Assembly (NCBI GenBank): GCA_016870115.1
Contig: VGCH01000011.1
Coordinates: 1 to 64,000 of the forward strand
From: Alphaproteobacteria bacterium
GTDB taxonomy: Bacteria > Pseudomonadota > Alphaproteobacteria > Reyranellales > Reyranellaceae
Direction of reading: 5' to 3'
DNA length: 64,000 bases
A model generated the notes under the pieces. That model searched no databases and had not been told where the DNA came from. It worked only from the letters and a program-made list of their open reading frames with translations. Position 1 is the stretch's first letter. Every line of letters begins with the position of its first letter. Shown here in pieces: positions 8,585 to 20,460 of this stretch. The translations under genes were made by a program, and so were the position numbers.

Positions 8585-10558
8585 TCAGCCCTTCGCCAGC
8601 AGGAAGTAGGTCACAAGGCCCGCGACACCGACCAGCATCGCGAAGGCGTAGTGATAGAGGTAGCCGCTCTGGAAACGGCTCAGCACGCTCGAAAAGCCCT
8701 GCGTTCCGGCCGCAATGCCATCGGGGCCAACGCCATCGATGATGGCGACGTCGCCCTTCTTCCAGAGCGCTTTTCCGAGCGCGAGCGATGGCCGGACGAA
8801 CAGCCGGTCGTAGAGCTCGTCAAAGAACCACTTGTTGAAGAAGAAGCGATGGAGCGAGGGGAAGGCCGCGATCGTACGCGCGGGCAGATCGGGCGACTTC
8901 ACGTAGTAGAGGTAGCTCAACGCGATGCCCGACAACGCCATGACCAGCGGCAGCACCTTCACCCAGAGCGGGACCTCGTGGGCGTGGTGCAGGATCTCCT
9001 TGGTCGAGGCGATGGCGATCGACTTGCCCCAGAAGGCCTGCCAGCTGTCGCCGACAAACCAGTTGTAGGCGACGATGCCCGCGAACACCGCGCCCAGCCC
9101 CAGGACATAGAGCGGGATCAGCATGGACGGCGGCGACTCGTGGGCATGGTCCCAGGTGTGATGATCGCCGCGGTACTTGCCGTAGAAGGTCATGAACATC
9201 AGTCGCGCGGAGTAGAACGCCGTCATGAAGGCGCCAAGGATGCCGAGCCAGAAGGCCACGAAGCCGACCGTTGAATGCGCCCCGAAAGCGGCTTCCAGGA
9301 TGATGTCCTTCGAATAGAATCCGGCGAAGCCGAGCCCGTGGCCCAGGATCACCGGCACACCGATGCCGGCGAGCGCCAGTGTGCCGACCCACATCAGCGC
9401 GAAGGTCTGCGGCGCCTTCTCGCGCACGCCGCCCATCGCGCGCATGTCCTGTTCGTGGTGCAGGCAGTGGATCACTGAGCCCGCGCCGAGGAACAGAAGC
9501 GCCTTGAAGAAGGCGTGCGTCATGAGATGGAACATGGCCGCCGAATAGGCGCCCACACCGCAGGCGAAGAACATGTAGCCGAGCTGGCTGCAGGTCGAAT
9601 AGGCAATGACCCGCTTGATGTCGAATTGGGTGAGGCCGACGGTGGCGGCGAAGAACGCCGTAGCGGCGCCCACCAGCGTCACCACCGCAAGCGCGGTTTG
9701 CGACAGCTCGAACAGCGGCGACAGGCGCGCCACCATGAAGACGCCCGCGGTCACCATGGTCGCGGCATGGATCAGCGCCGACACCGGCGTGGGGCCTTCC
9801 ATCGCGTCGGGCAGCCAGGTGTGCAGGCCGAGCTGCGCGGACTTGCCCATCGCGCCCACAAACAGCAGCAGGCAGCAGGTCGTTAGCGCGTTCAGCTCCA
9901 TGCCGAGGAACTGGATGTTCATCTTGGCGAAGTCGCCCGCCTTGGCGAAAATCTCGTTGAACGAGACCGACCCGGTCAGCATCCAGACGGCGAAGATGCC
10001 GAGCGCGAAGCCGAAATCGCCGACCCTGTTCACCAGGAAGGCTTTGATGGCGGCCGCGTTGGCCGACGGCTTGTCGAACCAGAAGCCGATCAGCAGATAC
10101 GAGGCGAGCCCCACGCCCTCCCAGCCGAAGAACATCTGGACCAGATTGTCCGACGTCACGAGCATCAGCATGAAGAAGGTGAACAGGCTGAGATACGCCA
10201 TGAAACGCGGAATGCTGGCGTCCTCGGCCATGTAGCCGACCGAATAGACATGGACCATCGAGGACACGACGGTGACCACGACCAGCATCACGGCCGTCAG
10301 CGTGTCGATCCGGAGTGCCCAGTCGACGTCGAGCGTGCCCGAGCCGATCCAGGTGGAGAGCTTCACCACGACGAGCTTCTGATCGGCCGGTCCGAAGCCG
10401 ATCCGCACGAACACCCAGCAAGAGAGCACCGCGGCTGCAAGCAGCGCAGCGCACGTGACGAACTGCGCTGGGCGGTCGCCGATGACGCGGCAAAACAGGC
10501 CGGCGATGGCGGCGGCCAGCAACGGCAGGAAGACGATGAGCTTGACGGCAAGATCCAT
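8585..10558 (-). CDS. nuoL: NADH-quinone oxidoreductase subunit L
   Basis: A 657-residue distal antiporter-like subunit of complex I with the long lateral amphipathic helix at its C-terminal end. Motifs include [36 protein letters not shown], and [18 protein letters not shown]. The C-terminal third holds the lateral helix and a final membrane anchor ([18 protein letters not shown]). It follows nuoK by 18 nt. Length and motif content are standard. Confidence 0.97.
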   Translation of the reverse strand: MDLAVKLIVFLPLLAAAIAGLFCRVIGDRPAQFVTCAALLAAAVLSCWVFVRIGFGPADQKLVVVKLSTWIGSGTLDVDWALRIDTLTAVMLVVVTVVSSMVHVYSVGYMAEDASIPRFMAYLSLFTFFMLMLVTSDNLVQMFFGWEGVGLASYLLIGFWFDKPSANAAAIKAFLVNRVGDFGFALGIFAVWMLTGSVSFNEIFAKAGDFAKMNIQFLGMELNALTTCCLLLFVGAMGKSAQLGLHTWLPDAMEGPTPVSALIHAATMVTAGVFMVARLSPLFELSQTALAVVTLVGAATAFFAATVGLTQFDIKRVIAYSTCSQLGYMFFACGVGAYSAAMFHLMTHAFFKALLFLGAGSVIHCLHHEQDMRAMGGVREKAPQTFALMWVGTLALAGIGVPVILGHGLGFAGFYSKDIILEAAFGAHSTVGFVAFWLGILGAFMTAFYSARLMFMTFYGKYRGDHHTWDHAHESPPSMLIPLYVLGLGAVFAGIVAYNWFVGDSWQAFWGKSIAIASTKEILHHAHEVPLWVKVLPLVMALSGIALSYLYYVKSPDLPARTIAAFPSLHRFFFNKWFFDELYDRLFVRPSLALGKALWKKGDVAIIDGVGPDGIAAGTQGFSSVLSRFQSGYLYHYAFAMLVGVAGLVTYFLLAKG

Positions 10559-10576
10559 AATCGGCGCGGCTCCCCG

Positions 10577-10888
10577 TCAGCCCTTCATCGCGTTGATGTC
10601 TTCGACCGCGATCGTTCCGCGATTGCGGAAATAGACCACGAGAATGGCGAGCCCGATCGCGGCTTCGGCCGCCGCCACGGTCAGCACCAGCATGGCGAAG
10701 ACCTGGCCCTCGATGTTCCCGCGGAAAGCCGAGAACGCCACGAGGTTGATGTTGACGGCGAGCAGCATCAGCTCGACCGACATCAGGATCACGATCACGT
10801 TCTTGCGGTTCAGGAAGATACCGAACACGCCCAGTGTGAACAGAATCGCTGCGAGCGCAAGATAGTGACCCAGACCGACGGCCATCAT
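10577..10888 (-). CDS. nuoK: NADH-quinone oxidoreductase subunit K
   Basis: A 103-residue, three-helix membrane subunit of complex I. The two membrane-embedded glutamates needed for proton coupling are visible in [20 protein letters not shown] and in [15 protein letters not shown]. Its ATG overlaps the nuoJ stop by 4 nt, so translation is likely coupled. Confidence 0.96.
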   Translation of the reverse strand: MMAVGLGHYLALAAILFTLGVFGIFLNRKNVIVILMSVELMLLAVNINLVAFSAFRGNIEGQVFAMLVLTVAAAEAAIGLAILVVYFRNRGTIAVEDINAMKG

Positions 10889-11502
10889 CGGACACCGCCC
10901 CGGGTCGGAACCTTAACCACCGTCACCGCCTTGTCGCGCCGCCGGTAGAGCTGGTCGCCAACGTTCTGACGGCGCACGCCCGGCCTCTGCCGTAGCGTCA
11001 GCACGATGGCGCCGATCATGGCAACCAGCAGCACCAGCCCGGCGGCCTGGAAGAGATAGAAGTACTGAGTGTAAAGCACGCGCCCCAGAGCGCGGGTGTT
11101 CTCGACCGACGAAACCGGCACACCTTTGGCCGCGAGCTCCGCCACCGTTCCCTTGCTTGCACCCAGCACCCCCAGCGCAAACAGGATCTCGAGCAGGAGT
11201 ACGACGCCAATGGTGGCGCCCACCGGCAGGTAGCGCAGGAAGCCCTGCTTCAGCTCAGTGAGATTGATGTCGAGCATCATCACAACGAACAAGAACAGCA
11301 CCGCCACGGCGCCGACATAGACGATCACCAGGATCATGGCGATGAACTCCGCGCCCAGCAGCAGGAAGAGCGCGGCGGCGTTGAAGAACGCCAGGATCAG
11401 GTAGAGGACCGAGTAGACCGGATTGCGCGAGCCCACGACCATGGCCGCGGAGACCACGGTGATGGCCGCGAAGACGTAGAAGGCGAGCGCCTGGAGCTCC
11501 AT
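10885..11502 (-). CDS. nuoJ: NADH-quinone oxidoreductase subunit J
   Basis: A 205-residue membrane subunit of complex I with five helices. The conserved segment [23 protein letters not shown] covers the third helix, which undergoes the pi-bulge rotation during turnover. The C-terminal tail is hydrophilic ([19 protein letters not shown]), as in alphaproteobacterial Nqo10. Its stop overlaps the nuoK start. Confidence 0.96.
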   Translation of the reverse strand: MELQALAFYVFAAITVVSAAMVVGSRNPVYSVLYLILAFFNAAALFLLLGAEFIAMILVIVYVGAVAVLFLFVVMMLDINLTELKQGFLRYLPVGATIGVVLLLEILFALGVLGASKGTVAELAAKGVPVSSVENTRALGRVLYTQYFYLFQAAGLVLLVAMIGAIVLTLRQRPGVRRQNVGDQLYRRRDKAVTVVKVPTRGGVR

Positions 11503-11526
11503 GGGTGTCGTCTCCCCCGCCCGGCC

Positions 11527-12015
11527 TTAGCGATGCGCCGCATCGGCGCGCAGGTTGGCCGCGATCTCGGCCTCCCAGCGATCGCCGTTCGCGAGCAGCT
11601 TCGCCTTGTCGTACATCAGCTCCTCGCGAGTTTCCGTGGCGAACTCGAAGTTCGGGCCTTCGACGATCGCATCCACCGGGCAGGCTTCCTGGCAGAAGCC
11701 GCAGTAGATACACTTCGTCATGTCGATGTCGTAGCGCGTCGTGCGCCGGCTGCCGTCATCGCGCGGCTCGGCCTCGATCGTGATGGCCTGCGCTGGACAG
11801 ATCGCCTCGCAGAGCTTGCAGGCAATGCAGCGCTCTTCGCCGTTCTCGTACCGCCTGAGCGCGTGTTCGCCCCGGAAACGCGGCGACAGCGGCCCCTTCT
11901 CGAAGGGGTAGTTCACCGTCACCTTCGGCTTGAACATGTACTTCAGGGTGAGCGCGAAACCCGCCACCAGCTCGGAGAGCAGGAACGAACGCGCGGCGCG
12001 ATCGAGGGATGCCAT
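11527..12015 (-). CDS. nuoI: NADH-quinone oxidoreductase subunit I (2x[4Fe-4S])
   Basis: A 162-residue ferredoxin-like subunit of the peripheral arm, carrying clusters N6a and N6b. The two cysteine motifs are [15 protein letters not shown] and [15 protein letters not shown]. The N-terminal segment ([19 protein letters not shown]) anchors it at the membrane interface. It lies between nuoH (10 nt gap) and nuoJ (24 nt gap). Confidence 0.97.
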   Translation of the reverse strand: MASLDRAARSFLLSELVAGFALTLKYMFKPKVTVNYPFEKGPLSPRFRGEHALRRYENGEERCIACKLCEAICPAQAITIEAEPRDDGSRRTTRYDIDMTKCIYCGFCQEACPVDAIVEGPNFEFATETREELMYDKAKLLANGDRWEAEIAANLRADAAHR

Positions 12016-12025
12016 TGCCCGTCAC

Positions 12026-13063
12026 CTAGCCCTTGGGAACCCAGCCACCGAACTGCAGCATGGCGGCGGTCACGACGACCCAGAACAGCGACACCGGAAG
12101 GAACACTTTCCAGCCGAGCCGCATCAGCTGGTCGTAGCGGTACCGAGGCAGCGTTCCCTTGGTCCAGCTGAAGATGAACAGCAAGAACGCGATCTTGAGC
12201 GCGAACCAGACCACGCCGGGCACCCAGGTGAAGGGCGCAACATCGAACGGCGCATGCCAGCCGCCGAGGAACAGCACCGCCCCCATCGCCGACAGCAGGA
12301 TCATGTTGGCGTACTCGCCGAGGAAAAAGAGACCGAAGGTCATCGACGAGTATTCGGTGTGGAACCCCGCGACGAGTTCAGCCTCCGACATCGGCAGATC
12401 GAAGGGCGTGCGGTTGGTTTCCGCGAGCGCCGAGACGAAGAAGATGACGAACATCGGCAGCAGCGGCAGCCAGTACCAGTGCCAGAAGCCACCCGCTTGC
12501 GAGGCCACCACCTTCGACAGGTTGAGCGAGCCCGTGCAGAGGAGCACGCACACCAGCACGAAGCCGATCGAGACCTCGTAGGACACCATCTGTGCCGCCG
12601 AGCGCAGGGCTCCGAGGAAGGCGTACTTCGAATTGCTGGCCCAGCCGGCGATGATGATGCCGTAGACGCCGAGCGAGGAGATCGCAAACAGATAGAGGAT
12701 ACCGACGTTGATGTCGGCAATGACCCAGCCGTCGTCGAACGGCACCACGGCCCAAGCGACCAGCGCGGTGATGAATGTGATCATCGGCGCCAGCACGAAC
12801 AGCACCTTGTTGGCGCTGGAGGGCACGATGGTTTCCTTGAGGACGAGCTTCAGCCCATCGGCGAAAGGCTGCAACAGACCGAAGGGGCCCACCACGTTCG
12901 GCCCGCGACGCAGCTGGATCGAGGCCCAGACCTTGCGATCGACGTAGGTCATGTAGGCCACAGAAACCAGGAGAGGCACCGTGACCGCGAGGCACTGCGC
13001 CAGGATCACCAGCACCTGGCCCAGCCAGTGGGTCGTGAAGAAGTGGAGGAGATCGGCCAGCAT
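12026..13063 (-). CDS. nuoH: NADH-quinone oxidoreductase subunit H
   Basis: A 345-residue membrane subunit of complex I forming most of the quinone-binding chamber at the arm junction. Signatures are [38 protein letters not shown] and [18 protein letters not shown] followed by GFHTEYSS. Eight membrane helices are expected. The gap to nuoG is 3 nt. Confidence 0.97.
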   Translation of the reverse strand: MLADLLHFFTTHWLGQVLVILAQCLAVTVPLLVSVAYMTYVDRKVWASIQLRRGPNVVGPFGLLQPFADGLKLVLKETIVPSSANKVLFVLAPMITFITALVAWAVVPFDDGWVIADINVGILYLFAISSLGVYGIIIAGWASNSKYAFLGALRSAAQMVSYEVSIGFVLVCVLLCTGSLNLSKVVASQAGGFWHWYWLPLLPMFVIFFVSALAETNRTPFDLPMSEAELVAGFHTEYSSMTFGLFFLGEYANMILLSAMGAVLFLGGWHAPFDVAPFTWVPGVVWFALKIAFLLFIFSWTKGTLPRYRYDQLMRLGWKVFLPVSLFWVVVTAAMLQFGGWVPKG

Positions 13064-13066
13064 CGC

Positions 13067-15115
13067 CTACTCCGCCGCCATCGCGCGACCGCGCGAGGCG
13101 GTGCAGGCCGCCATCGTCTCGCTCGCACGGCTCACCGGACACGTCATGTAGAAATTCGCCACCGCACGCGCGAATGGCGCATCGCCCAACGAACCCGTGG
13201 CACCGAAGGCGCCCCAGGCGCCGGCGGTCTGGCGATCCAGTCCGGCGAAGACCGGATTCACGGCGACCAGACGCGCCCGGACCTGATCGAGCGTGTCGTA
13301 AGGCAGGGTCTTCTCCAGCACCGCCGACAGCGCACGCAGGATCGTCCAATCCTCGCGCGCGTCGCCGGGGGGATGCACCGCGCGCCGCGTCTGCTGCACA
13401 CGGCCCTCGGTGTTCACGTAGGTGCCCGACTTCTCCGTATAGGCCGCGCCCGGCAGGATCACATCGGCACGCTGGGCACCAGCGTCGCCGTGGTGGCCCT
13501 GATATATCACGAATGCCTTGCCCAGCGCCCCGGTATCGATCTCGTCAGCGCCCAGCAGATAGACGACATCGATCTCGCGCTTGGCAGCGCCCGCCAGGAT
13601 GCTGGCGACATCACGACCGCCCTGCCCCGGCACCAGTCCCAGATCGAGGCCACCGACGCGGGAAGCGGCCGTGTGCAGCACGGCGAAGCCGTTCCAGTCC
13701 TCGCGGACGGCGTTGCAGCTCTCGGCGAGCGAACGCGCCATCGCCAGCACCGTCGCGCCGTCCGGTCGCGCCAACGCACCCATGCCCAACACGATCAGCG
13801 GATGGCGCGCGGCCTTGAGTTTGGCGAGGAAGCTCGACTTGCCGTCCTGCAAATCGCGCAGGCTGGACGGGCCGGCACCGAGGCGCTCCACAGGATAGGT
13901 GAGATCGCCCGCCGGCCCGATGCTGCCGATGGCCACGCGCCCGGCAAGATGGCGCTTGCGGATACGCGCGTTCAAGACCGGCGACTCCGCGCGCGGATCG
14001 GTCCCGATCAGCAGGATCGCGTCGGCCGTCTCGATGCCCCGAATGCCTGCATTGAAGATGTAGCCGCCGCGCGGTCCCGCCCGCAGCGCCGCGCCATCCT
14101 GGCGGCAGTCGATGTTGGGCGAACCCAGCGCTGCCATCAGGTCCTTGAGCGCCACCATCGCCTCGGCGTCGCACTGATCGCCTGCGATCGCCGCGATCCG
14201 TGCACCGTCGAGGCCCTTCAGTCGGGCGGCGATGGCGGCGAACGCCTCGTTCCAGGTCGCGGGCTGGAGTTTGCCGTCACGGCGGACGTAGGGCTGGTCG
14301 AGCCGCTGGCGGCGCAACCCGTCGATGGCATGGCGCGTCTTGTCGGAGATCCACTCCTCATTCACGTCCTCATGCAGGCGCGGCAGCACGCGCATCACTT
14401 CGGCGCCGCGCGAATCAATGCGGATGCTCGATCCCAGCGCGTCCAGGACGTCGATCGACTCGGTCTTGGTGAGTTCCCACGGCCGGGCGACGAACGCGTA
14501 CGGCTTGGATGTGAGCGCGCCCACCGGGCAGAGATCGACCAGATTGCCGGCGAGTTCGGTCGAGAGCGACCGCTCGACGTAGGTCGTGACCTCCATGCTC
14601 TCGCCGCGTGCCGTCGCGCCCAGCTCTTCGACACCCGCAACTTCGGTGGCGAACCGGACGCAGCGCGTGCAGTGGATGCAGCGGTTCATCGAGGTCTTGA
14701 CGAGCGGACCCAGCTCCTTGTCCGGCACCGCGCGCTTGTTCTCGGCGTAGCGGCTGCGATCGAAGCCATAGGCCATCGCCTGATCCTGCAGGTCGCACTC
14801 GCCGCCCTGGTCGCAGATCGGACAGTCCAGCGGATGGTTGATCAGCAGGAATTCCATCACGCCGTTGCGAGCCTTCTGGACGGTGGGCGTGTCGGTCCGG
14901 ATCGACATGCCCTCCATCACCGGCATCGCGCAGGAGGCGATCGGCTTCGGTGCCTTCTCTTGCTCCACCAGGCACATGCGGCAATTGCCGGCGATCGACA
15001 GGCGCTCGTGGTAGCAGAAGCGCGGAATCTCGACGCCGGCCATCTCGCAGGCCTGCAGCACCGTGATGCCCGCGGGCACCTCGATCTCCCTGCCGTCGAT
15101 TTTCATCTTGGGCAT
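13067..15115 (-). CDS. nuoG: NADH-quinone oxidoreductase subunit G
   Basis: A 682-residue iron-sulfur subunit of the peripheral arm. The N-terminal ferredoxin domain has Cys34, Cys45, Cys48 and Cys62 for the [2Fe-2S] cluster. The His/Cys motif around HPLDCPICDQGGECDLQDQ (His94, Cys98, Cys101, Cys107) and the pair CIHCTRC follow for [4Fe-4S] clusters. The remaining 450 residues form a molybdopterin-oxidoreductase-like domain without cofactor. The length is typical of the shorter alphaproteobacterial/mitochondrial form. Gaps are 4 nt to nuoF and 3 nt to nuoH. Confidence 0.97.
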   Translation of the reverse strand: MPKMKIDGREIEVPAGITVLQACEMAGVEIPRFCYHERLSIAGNCRMCLVEQEKAPKPIASCAMPVMEGMSIRTDTPTVQKARNGVMEFLLINHPLDCPICDQGGECDLQDQAMAYGFDRSRYAENKRAVPDKELGPLVKTSMNRCIHCTRCVRFATEVAGVEELGATARGESMEVTTYVERSLSTELAGNLVDLCPVGALTSKPYAFVARPWELTKTESIDVLDALGSSIRIDSRGAEVMRVLPRLHEDVNEEWISDKTRHAIDGLRRQRLDQPYVRRDGKLQPATWNEAFAAIAARLKGLDGARIAAIAGDQCDAEAMVALKDLMAALGSPNIDCRQDGAALRAGPRGGYIFNAGIRGIETADAILLIGTDPRAESPVLNARIRKRHLAGRVAIGSIGPAGDLTYPVERLGAGPSSLRDLQDGKSSFLAKLKAARHPLIVLGMGALARPDGATVLAMARSLAESCNAVREDWNGFAVLHTAASRVGGLDLGLVPGQGGRDVASILAGAAKREIDVVYLLGADEIDTGALGKAFVIYQGHHGDAGAQRADVILPGAAYTEKSGTYVNTEGRVQQTRRAVHPPGDAREDWTILRALSAVLEKTLPYDTLDQVRARLVAVNPVFAGLDRQTAGAWGAFGATGSLGDAPFARAVANFYMTCPVSRASETMAACTASRGRAMAAE

Positions 15116-15119
15116 GGCT

Positions 15120-16403
<1,284 letters not shown>

Positions 16404-16406
16404 GGC

Positions 16407-16991
16407 TCAATCCCCTGTGGCCAAGGTGGTGGGGCCGCCGGCCGGCGCTGACGTCTGCCGGTCGATCTGCGGGCCCGCCTTCGGCCGCTCGCCGCGTCGG
16501 AAGGCATCGAGCACCCGCCCGAGCGAGGCCGCATCCAGATCCTCGTAGAAGTCGTCGTCGATCTGGACCACCGGCGCGTTCACGCAGGCACCGAGGCACT
16601 CGACCTCTTGAACGCTGAACACCGTGCCGTCGGCCGCCGCGCGGCAGGCCTTCATGATGTCGTCGGACCCGCGCAGCCAGCACGGCGTGGTCGTGCAGAC
16701 CTGCAGGAGGTGCCGGCCCTTCGGCTTCAGCTGGAACATCGTATAGAACGTCGCGATCTCGTAGACGCGAATCGGCGCCATATCGAGAAGCCGTGCCACC
16801 TCGTCCATCGCCACCCGCGGCAACCAGCCCTGCTGACGCTGCGCGAGGTCGAGCACCGCGATGACCGCGCTGGCCTGTCGGCCGGCCGGATACTTCGCCA
16901 TCAGCGCGCGCGCGCTGGCCTCGTTCTCGGCCGTGAAGGCGAAGCTCGCGACTTGCGGTACGTCCTTCGGATCGGCGGTTACCATCGCCAT
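16407..16991 (-). CDS. nuoE: NADH-quinone oxidoreductase subunit E ([2Fe-2S])
   Basis: A 194-residue thioredoxin-like subunit that holds cluster N1a next to the FMN of NuoF. Cluster cysteines lie in VCTTTPCWLRGS and VECLGACVNAPVVQI. The C-terminal 40 residues (RRGERPKAGPQIDRQTSAPA) are a low-complexity tail of the kind seen in several alphaproteobacteria. A second in-frame ATG two codons downstream (16985) could be the true start. Confidence 0.96.
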   Translation of the reverse strand: MAMVTADPKDVPQVASFAFTAENEASARALMAKYPAGRQASAVIAVLDLAQRQQGWLPRVAMDEVARLLDMAPIRVYEIATFYTMFQLKPKGRHLLQVCTTTPCWLRGSDDIMKACRAAADGTVFSVQEVECLGACVNAPVVQIDDDFYEDLDAASLGRVLDAFRRGERPKAGPQIDRQTSAPAGGPTTLATGD

Positions 16992-17004
16992 CTCTGCCGC
17001 TCTC

Positions 17005-18189
17005 CTACCGGTCGATTTCGCCGAACACGATGTCGAGCGAACCGATGTTCGCCGACATGTCGGCCAGTTGGTGGCCCTTGGTCATCGCGTCGAGCGCCTG
17101 CAAGTGCGGGAAGCCCGGGGCGCGGATCTTGCACCGGTACGGCTTGTTGGTGCCGTCCGACACGAGATAGACGCCGAACTCACCCTTGGGCGCCTCGACA
17201 GCGGTGTAGGTCTCGCCGGCCGGCACCTTGTAGCCCTCGGTGTAGAGCTTGAAGTGGTGGATCAGCGCTTCCATCGAGTCTTTCATCTCGGCACGACGAG
17301 GTGGCGCGATCTTGCGATCGTCAACACGCACCGGTCCCTTGAGGCGTCGGAGCTTGGCGATGCACTGGTCCATGATGCGCACGCTCTGACGCATCTCCTC
17401 CAGGCGGACGAGATAGCGCGCGAAGCAGTCGCCGGTCTTGCCCACCGGGATGTCGAAATCGACACGCTCGTATGCGTCGTAGGGTTGCGACTTGCGCAGA
17501 TCCCACGGCACGCCCGAAGCGCGGATCAATGGGCCAGAGAAACCCCAGTCCAGCGCCATCGCCTTGTCGACCACTCCGATATCGACCGTGCGCTGACGGA
17601 AGATGCGGTTCTCGGTCAGCAGACTGTCGATGTCCTTCAGGAACGGGAGGAACTGCTTGGTCCAGCCGGCCATCGACTCCAGCATGCCGTCCGGCAGATC
17701 CTGGTGAACGCCGCCCGGCCGGAAGTAGGCCGCATGCATGCGCGAGCCGCTCACCTGCTCGTAGTACTCCATGAGGAGCTCGCGCTGCTCAAAGCCCCAG
17801 AGCGGCGGCGTCAGCGCTCCGACATCCATCGCGAACGTCGTGACGTTCAGGATGTGATTGAGGATGCGGGTGATCTCGGAGAACAGCACACGGATGTACT
17901 GAGCCCGCTCCGGCGCCTCGATCTGCAGCAGCTTCTCGACCGCGAGTGCGTACGCGTGCTCCTGGCACATCGGCGAGACGTAATCGAGCCGGTCGAAGTA
18001 CGGGATCGCCTGGAGGTACGTCTTGTGCTCGATCAGTTTCTCGGTGCCGCGATGCAACAGCCCGATATGCGGATCGCAGCGCTCGACGATCTCGCCGTCC
18101 ATCTCGACGACAAGACGCAGGACGCCGTGGGCCGCCGGGTGCTGCGGCCCGAAATTCATCGTCAGGGTCTTGATCTCGACGTCCGACAT
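17005..18189 (-). CDS. nuoD: NADH-quinone oxidoreductase subunit D
   Basis: A 394-residue 49-kDa-type subunit that lines the quinone site with NuoB. Motifs are [23 protein letters not shown] near the N-terminus (shown here only as [16 protein letters not shown] for the key part), [18 protein letters not shown], and the C-terminal DIVFGEIDR. It is encoded separately from NuoC, as in alphaproteobacteria, rather than fused as in E. coli. Confidence 0.97.
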   Translation of the reverse strand: MSDVEIKTLTMNFGPQHPAAHGVLRLVVEMDGEIVERCDPHIGLLHRGTEKLIEHKTYLQAIPYFDRLDYVSPMCQEHAYALAVEKLLQIEAPERAQYIRVLFSEITRILNHILNVTTFAMDVGALTPPLWGFEQRELLMEYYEQVSGSRMHAAYFRPGGVHQDLPDGMLESMAGWTKQFLPFLKDIDSLLTENRIFRQRTVDIGVVDKAMALDWGFSGPLIRASGVPWDLRKSQPYDAYERVDFDIPVGKTGDCFARYLVRLEEMRQSVRIMDQCIAKLRRLKGPVRVDDRKIAPPRRAEMKDSMEALIHHFKLYTEGYKVPAGETYTAVEAPKGEFGVYLVSDGTNKPYRCKIRAPGFPHLQALDAMTKGHQLADMSANIGSLDIVFGEIDR

Positions 18190-18195
18190 CGCCGC

Positions 18196-18801
18196 TCAGC
18201 CCGCCTTGGCCTTTTCGTCGCCTGGGAGCGCCGCGCGCGCGCCCTCCCAGGGACTGAGGAAATCGAACCGCCGAAAGTCCTGCGGCAGCTTCACCGGCTC
18301 GTAGATCACGCGCTTCTGCTCGTCGTCCCAGCGCACTTCGACGAAGCCCGTCAGCGGGAAGTCCTTGCGCAGCGGATGACCCTCGAAGCCGTAGTCGGTG
18401 AGGATGCGCCGCAGATCGGGGTGATCGGAGAACCAAACGCCGTAGAGGTCCCAGGTCTCGCGCTCGAACCAGCCGGCGGCGCTGTAGACCGGAACCGCCG
18501 TCGGAACCGGCGTCGTCTCGTCGGTCGAAAGCTTTACGCGCACGCGCTGGTTCTGGGTGAGGCTGAGAAGGTTGTAGACGATCTCGAAGCGCTTGGGCCG
18601 CTCGGGCCAGTCGACGCCGCAGATGTCGATCAGCTGACTGAACTGGCACTTCGGGTCGTCGCGCAGGAGCCGCAACAGGTCGAGCAGCCGCTCCGGCGTC
18701 GTCTCGAGCATCAGCTCGCCCAACGCAACCGCGCTCGATGAGACCGCGCCTTTGGAAGCCGCCACGATGTGGGCGGCCAGACGATTGAGCGCTTCCGTCA
18801 T
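18196..18801 (-). CDS. nuoC: NADH-quinone oxidoreductase subunit C
   Basis: A 201-residue 30-kDa-type subunit of the connecting module. The start chosen is the ATG at 18801 ([13 protein letters not shown]), 7 nt after the nuoB stop; the longer frame runs into nuoB and is spurious. The family signature [20 protein letters not shown] is intact, followed by [20 protein letters not shown]. The C-terminal tail ([13 protein letters not shown]) is variable in the family. Confidence 0.96.
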   Translation of the reverse strand: MTEALNRLAAHIVAASKGAVSSSAVALGELMLETTPERLLDLLRLLRDDPKCQFSQLIDICGVDWPERPKRFEIVYNLLSLTQNQRVRVKLSTDETTPVPTAVPVYSAAGWFERETWDLYGVWFSDHPDLRRILTDYGFEGHPLRKDFPLTGFVEVRWDDEQKRVIYEPVKLPQDFRRFDFLSPWEGARAALPGDEKAKAG

Positions 18802-18808
18802 CGCGGCC

Positions 18809-19336
18809 TCAGCGTACCAACGTTCCGGTGCGGCGGATCTTCTTCTGCAGCTGCAGGATCCCGTACAGCAGGGCCTCGGCCGTGGGGGGGCAGCCGGGCA
18901 CATAGACGTCGACCGGCACGATGCGATCGCAGCCGCGCACGACGGAGTAGCTGTAGTGGTAGTAGCCGCCGCCGTTGGCGCAGGAGCCCATCGAGATCAC
19001 GTAGCGCGGCTCGGCCATCTGGTCGTAGACCTTGCGCAGTGCCGGCGCCATCTTGTTGGTGAGCGTGCCCGCCACGATCATGACGTCGGCCGCGCGCGGG
19101 CTCGGCATCGGCGCGAAGCCGAAGCGATCGAGATCGTAGCGGCTCATCCAGGCGTGGATCATTTCCACGCCGCAGCAGGCGAGTCCGAAGGTGAGGCCCC
19201 ACAGCGAGCCCGTGCGCGCCCAGGTGACGAGCTTGTCGACCTGCGCGACAACGAATCCCTTGTCCTGCAGCTCGTCCTGCAGGGCTCGGGTGAGGGCGGC
19301 CTCGGCCTGGCCCTGGATGGGACTCGTCACTCCCAT
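18809..19336 (-). CDS. nuoB: NADH-quinone oxidoreductase subunit B (cluster N2)
   Basis: A 175-residue PSST subunit that carries the terminal [4Fe-4S] cluster N2 and donates electrons to quinone. Cysteine motifs are [23 protein letters not shown] and [15 protein letters not shown] place the start at the ATG at 19336, with AAGGGAG upstream, giving an 8-nt overlap with nuoA. A GTG two codons later, whose GTGA overlaps the nuoA stop, and an upstream start at 19357 are alternatives. Confidence 0.96.
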   Translation of the reverse strand: MGVTSPIQGQAEAALTRALQDELQDKGFVVAQVDKLVTWARTGSLWGLTFGLACCGVEMIHAWMSRYDLDRFGFAPMPSPRAADVMIVAGTLTNKMAPALRKVYDQMAEPRYVISMGSCANGGGYYHYSYSVVRGCDRIVPVDVYVPGCPPTAEALLYGILQLQKKIRRTGTLVR

Positions 19337-19692
19337 TCGAGGGCTCCCTTGCGCCATTCGTAGATGAAGCCGACGGTCAAGACGCCAAGGAAGAGCATCA
19401 TCGACCAGAACCCGAAGACGCCGATATCACCCAGCGCCACCGCCCAGGGGAACAGGAAGGCGACCTCAAGGTCGAAAATGATGAACAGGATCGCGACCAG
19501 ATAGAAGCGCACGTCGAACTGGCCACGCGCATCGTCGAACGGTGCGAAGCCGCACTCGAACGGCGAGAGTTTTTCGGAATTCGGCGCTTGGCGGGCGACC
19601 AGATAGGAACCGCCCAACATGGCGCAGACCAGACCGATGGCGAGGCCAAAAAAGATGAGGATGGGAAGGTAGTCCTTCAGAAGCGCTTCCAT
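19327..19692 (-). CDS. nuoA: NADH-quinone oxidoreductase subunit A
   Basis: A 121-residue three-helix membrane subunit of complex I near the quinone chamber. The cytoplasmic loop with [17 protein letters not shown] is diagnostic, including the conserved Glu and Cys. The chosen start is ATG 19692, preceded by GAGGGG; a GTG two codons upstream (19698) is possible. It is the first gene of the nuo operon. The tRNA-Asp gene lies only 40 nt upstream on the same strand, so the nuo promoter is either in that gap or upstream of the tRNA. Confidence 0.95.
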   Translation of the reverse strand: MEALLKDYLPILIFFGLAIGLVCAMLGGSYLVARQAPNSEKLSPFECGFAPFDDARGQFDVRFYLVAILFIIFDLEVAFLFPWAVALGDIGVFGFWSMMLFLGVLTVGFIYEWRKGALEWE

Positions 19693-19732
19693 CGTCACCC
19701 CTCACCCCATCCGGGACGCCAGCCCAAGAAGC

Positions 19733-19809
<77 letters not shown>

Positions 19810-19924
19810 TTCTTGCCTCAAACGGCGCGCGAGAGATATCGGACGCGTGCTGGGGTGTCAAGCAACGCAGCCTCGTCAAAATGCCGCAAAATCAAGGGTT
19901 TGAGTGCTGTGCGCCAAATTGCGG

Positions 19925-20000
19925 TGGTGGGCGATGACGGGCTCGAACCGCCGACCCCCTCGGTGTAAACGAGATGCTCTACCAACTGAGCTAATCGCCC
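19925..20000 (-). tRNA. tRNA-Val (TAC)
   Basis: A 76-nt cloverleaf on the minus strand. The acceptor is GGGCGAT/ATCGCCC, with D-arm TTAGCTCAGTTGGTAGAGC and anticodon loop TTTACAC on a CTCG/CGAG stem (anticodon TAC). The T-arm is GGTTCGAGCC. Discriminator A and CCA are encoded. It sits 49 nt downstream of hup and 115 nt upstream of tRNA-Asp. Confidence 0.97.
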
Positions 20001-20049
20001 CGCCGCAGCCGCCGCGACTACCACGCTGGGCGCCGCCGCGCACCGTCGT

Positions 20050-20322
20050 TCAGTTGAGCGCTTCCTTCAGCGCCGGGCTCGATTTGAAGCGCGCGACATT
20101 GGCCGCGGCGATCTTGATCTTCTCACCCGTCTTCGGGTTGCGCCCCTCGCTCGCCTTGCGTCGCGCAACCTGGAACGTCCCGAACCCGACCAGCAGCACC
20201 CGGTCCCGCTTGCGCAAGGCTTTGGTGATGACGGCAAGCGTGGCGTCGATGGCCGACGCCGCATCAACCTTGGACAGATTGGTGGAGGCCGCTACGGCGG
20301 CAATGAGATCGTTCTTGTTCAC
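20050..20322 (-). CDS. hup: HU family DNA-binding protein
   Basis: A 90-residue nucleoid-associated protein that bends DNA. The N-terminal helical dimerisation part is MNKNDLIAAVAASTNLSKVD. The beta-saddle and arm contain VLLVGFGTFQVARRKASEGR and NPKTGEKIKI, with the conserved proline-containing tip and ANVARFKSSPALKEALN at the C-terminus. It lies 138 nt downstream of lon, the classic lon-hupB neighbourhood of proteobacteria. Confidence 0.96.
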   Translation of the reverse strand: MNKNDLIAAVAASTNLSKVDAASAIDATLAVITKALRKRDRVLLVGFGTFQVARRKASEGRNPKTGEKIKIAAANVARFKSSPALKEALN

Positions 20323-20430
20323 CGCCTGCCCCCGCTGGTCCCGCTCCCCGACTCTAGAGGCCGGGGGAAAGGGCCGTCAACGGTCGAATACCACGAATAG
20401 ACACCAACCAGTCCACGACCCGCCTCATAT

Positions 20431-20453
20431 GGGGCGCCGACGATCGGCGCCCC
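20431..20453 (-). terminator. strong GC hairpin after lon, without a U tract
   Basis: GGGGCGCCGA (20431-20440), loop CGA, TCGGCGCCCC (20444-20453) is a perfect 10-bp stem 8 nt downstream of the lon stop codon. No U run follows on the minus strand, so it is either a 3' stabilising hairpin or a factor-assisted terminator between lon and hup. Confidence 0.5.
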
Positions 20454-20460
20454 GCCCGGT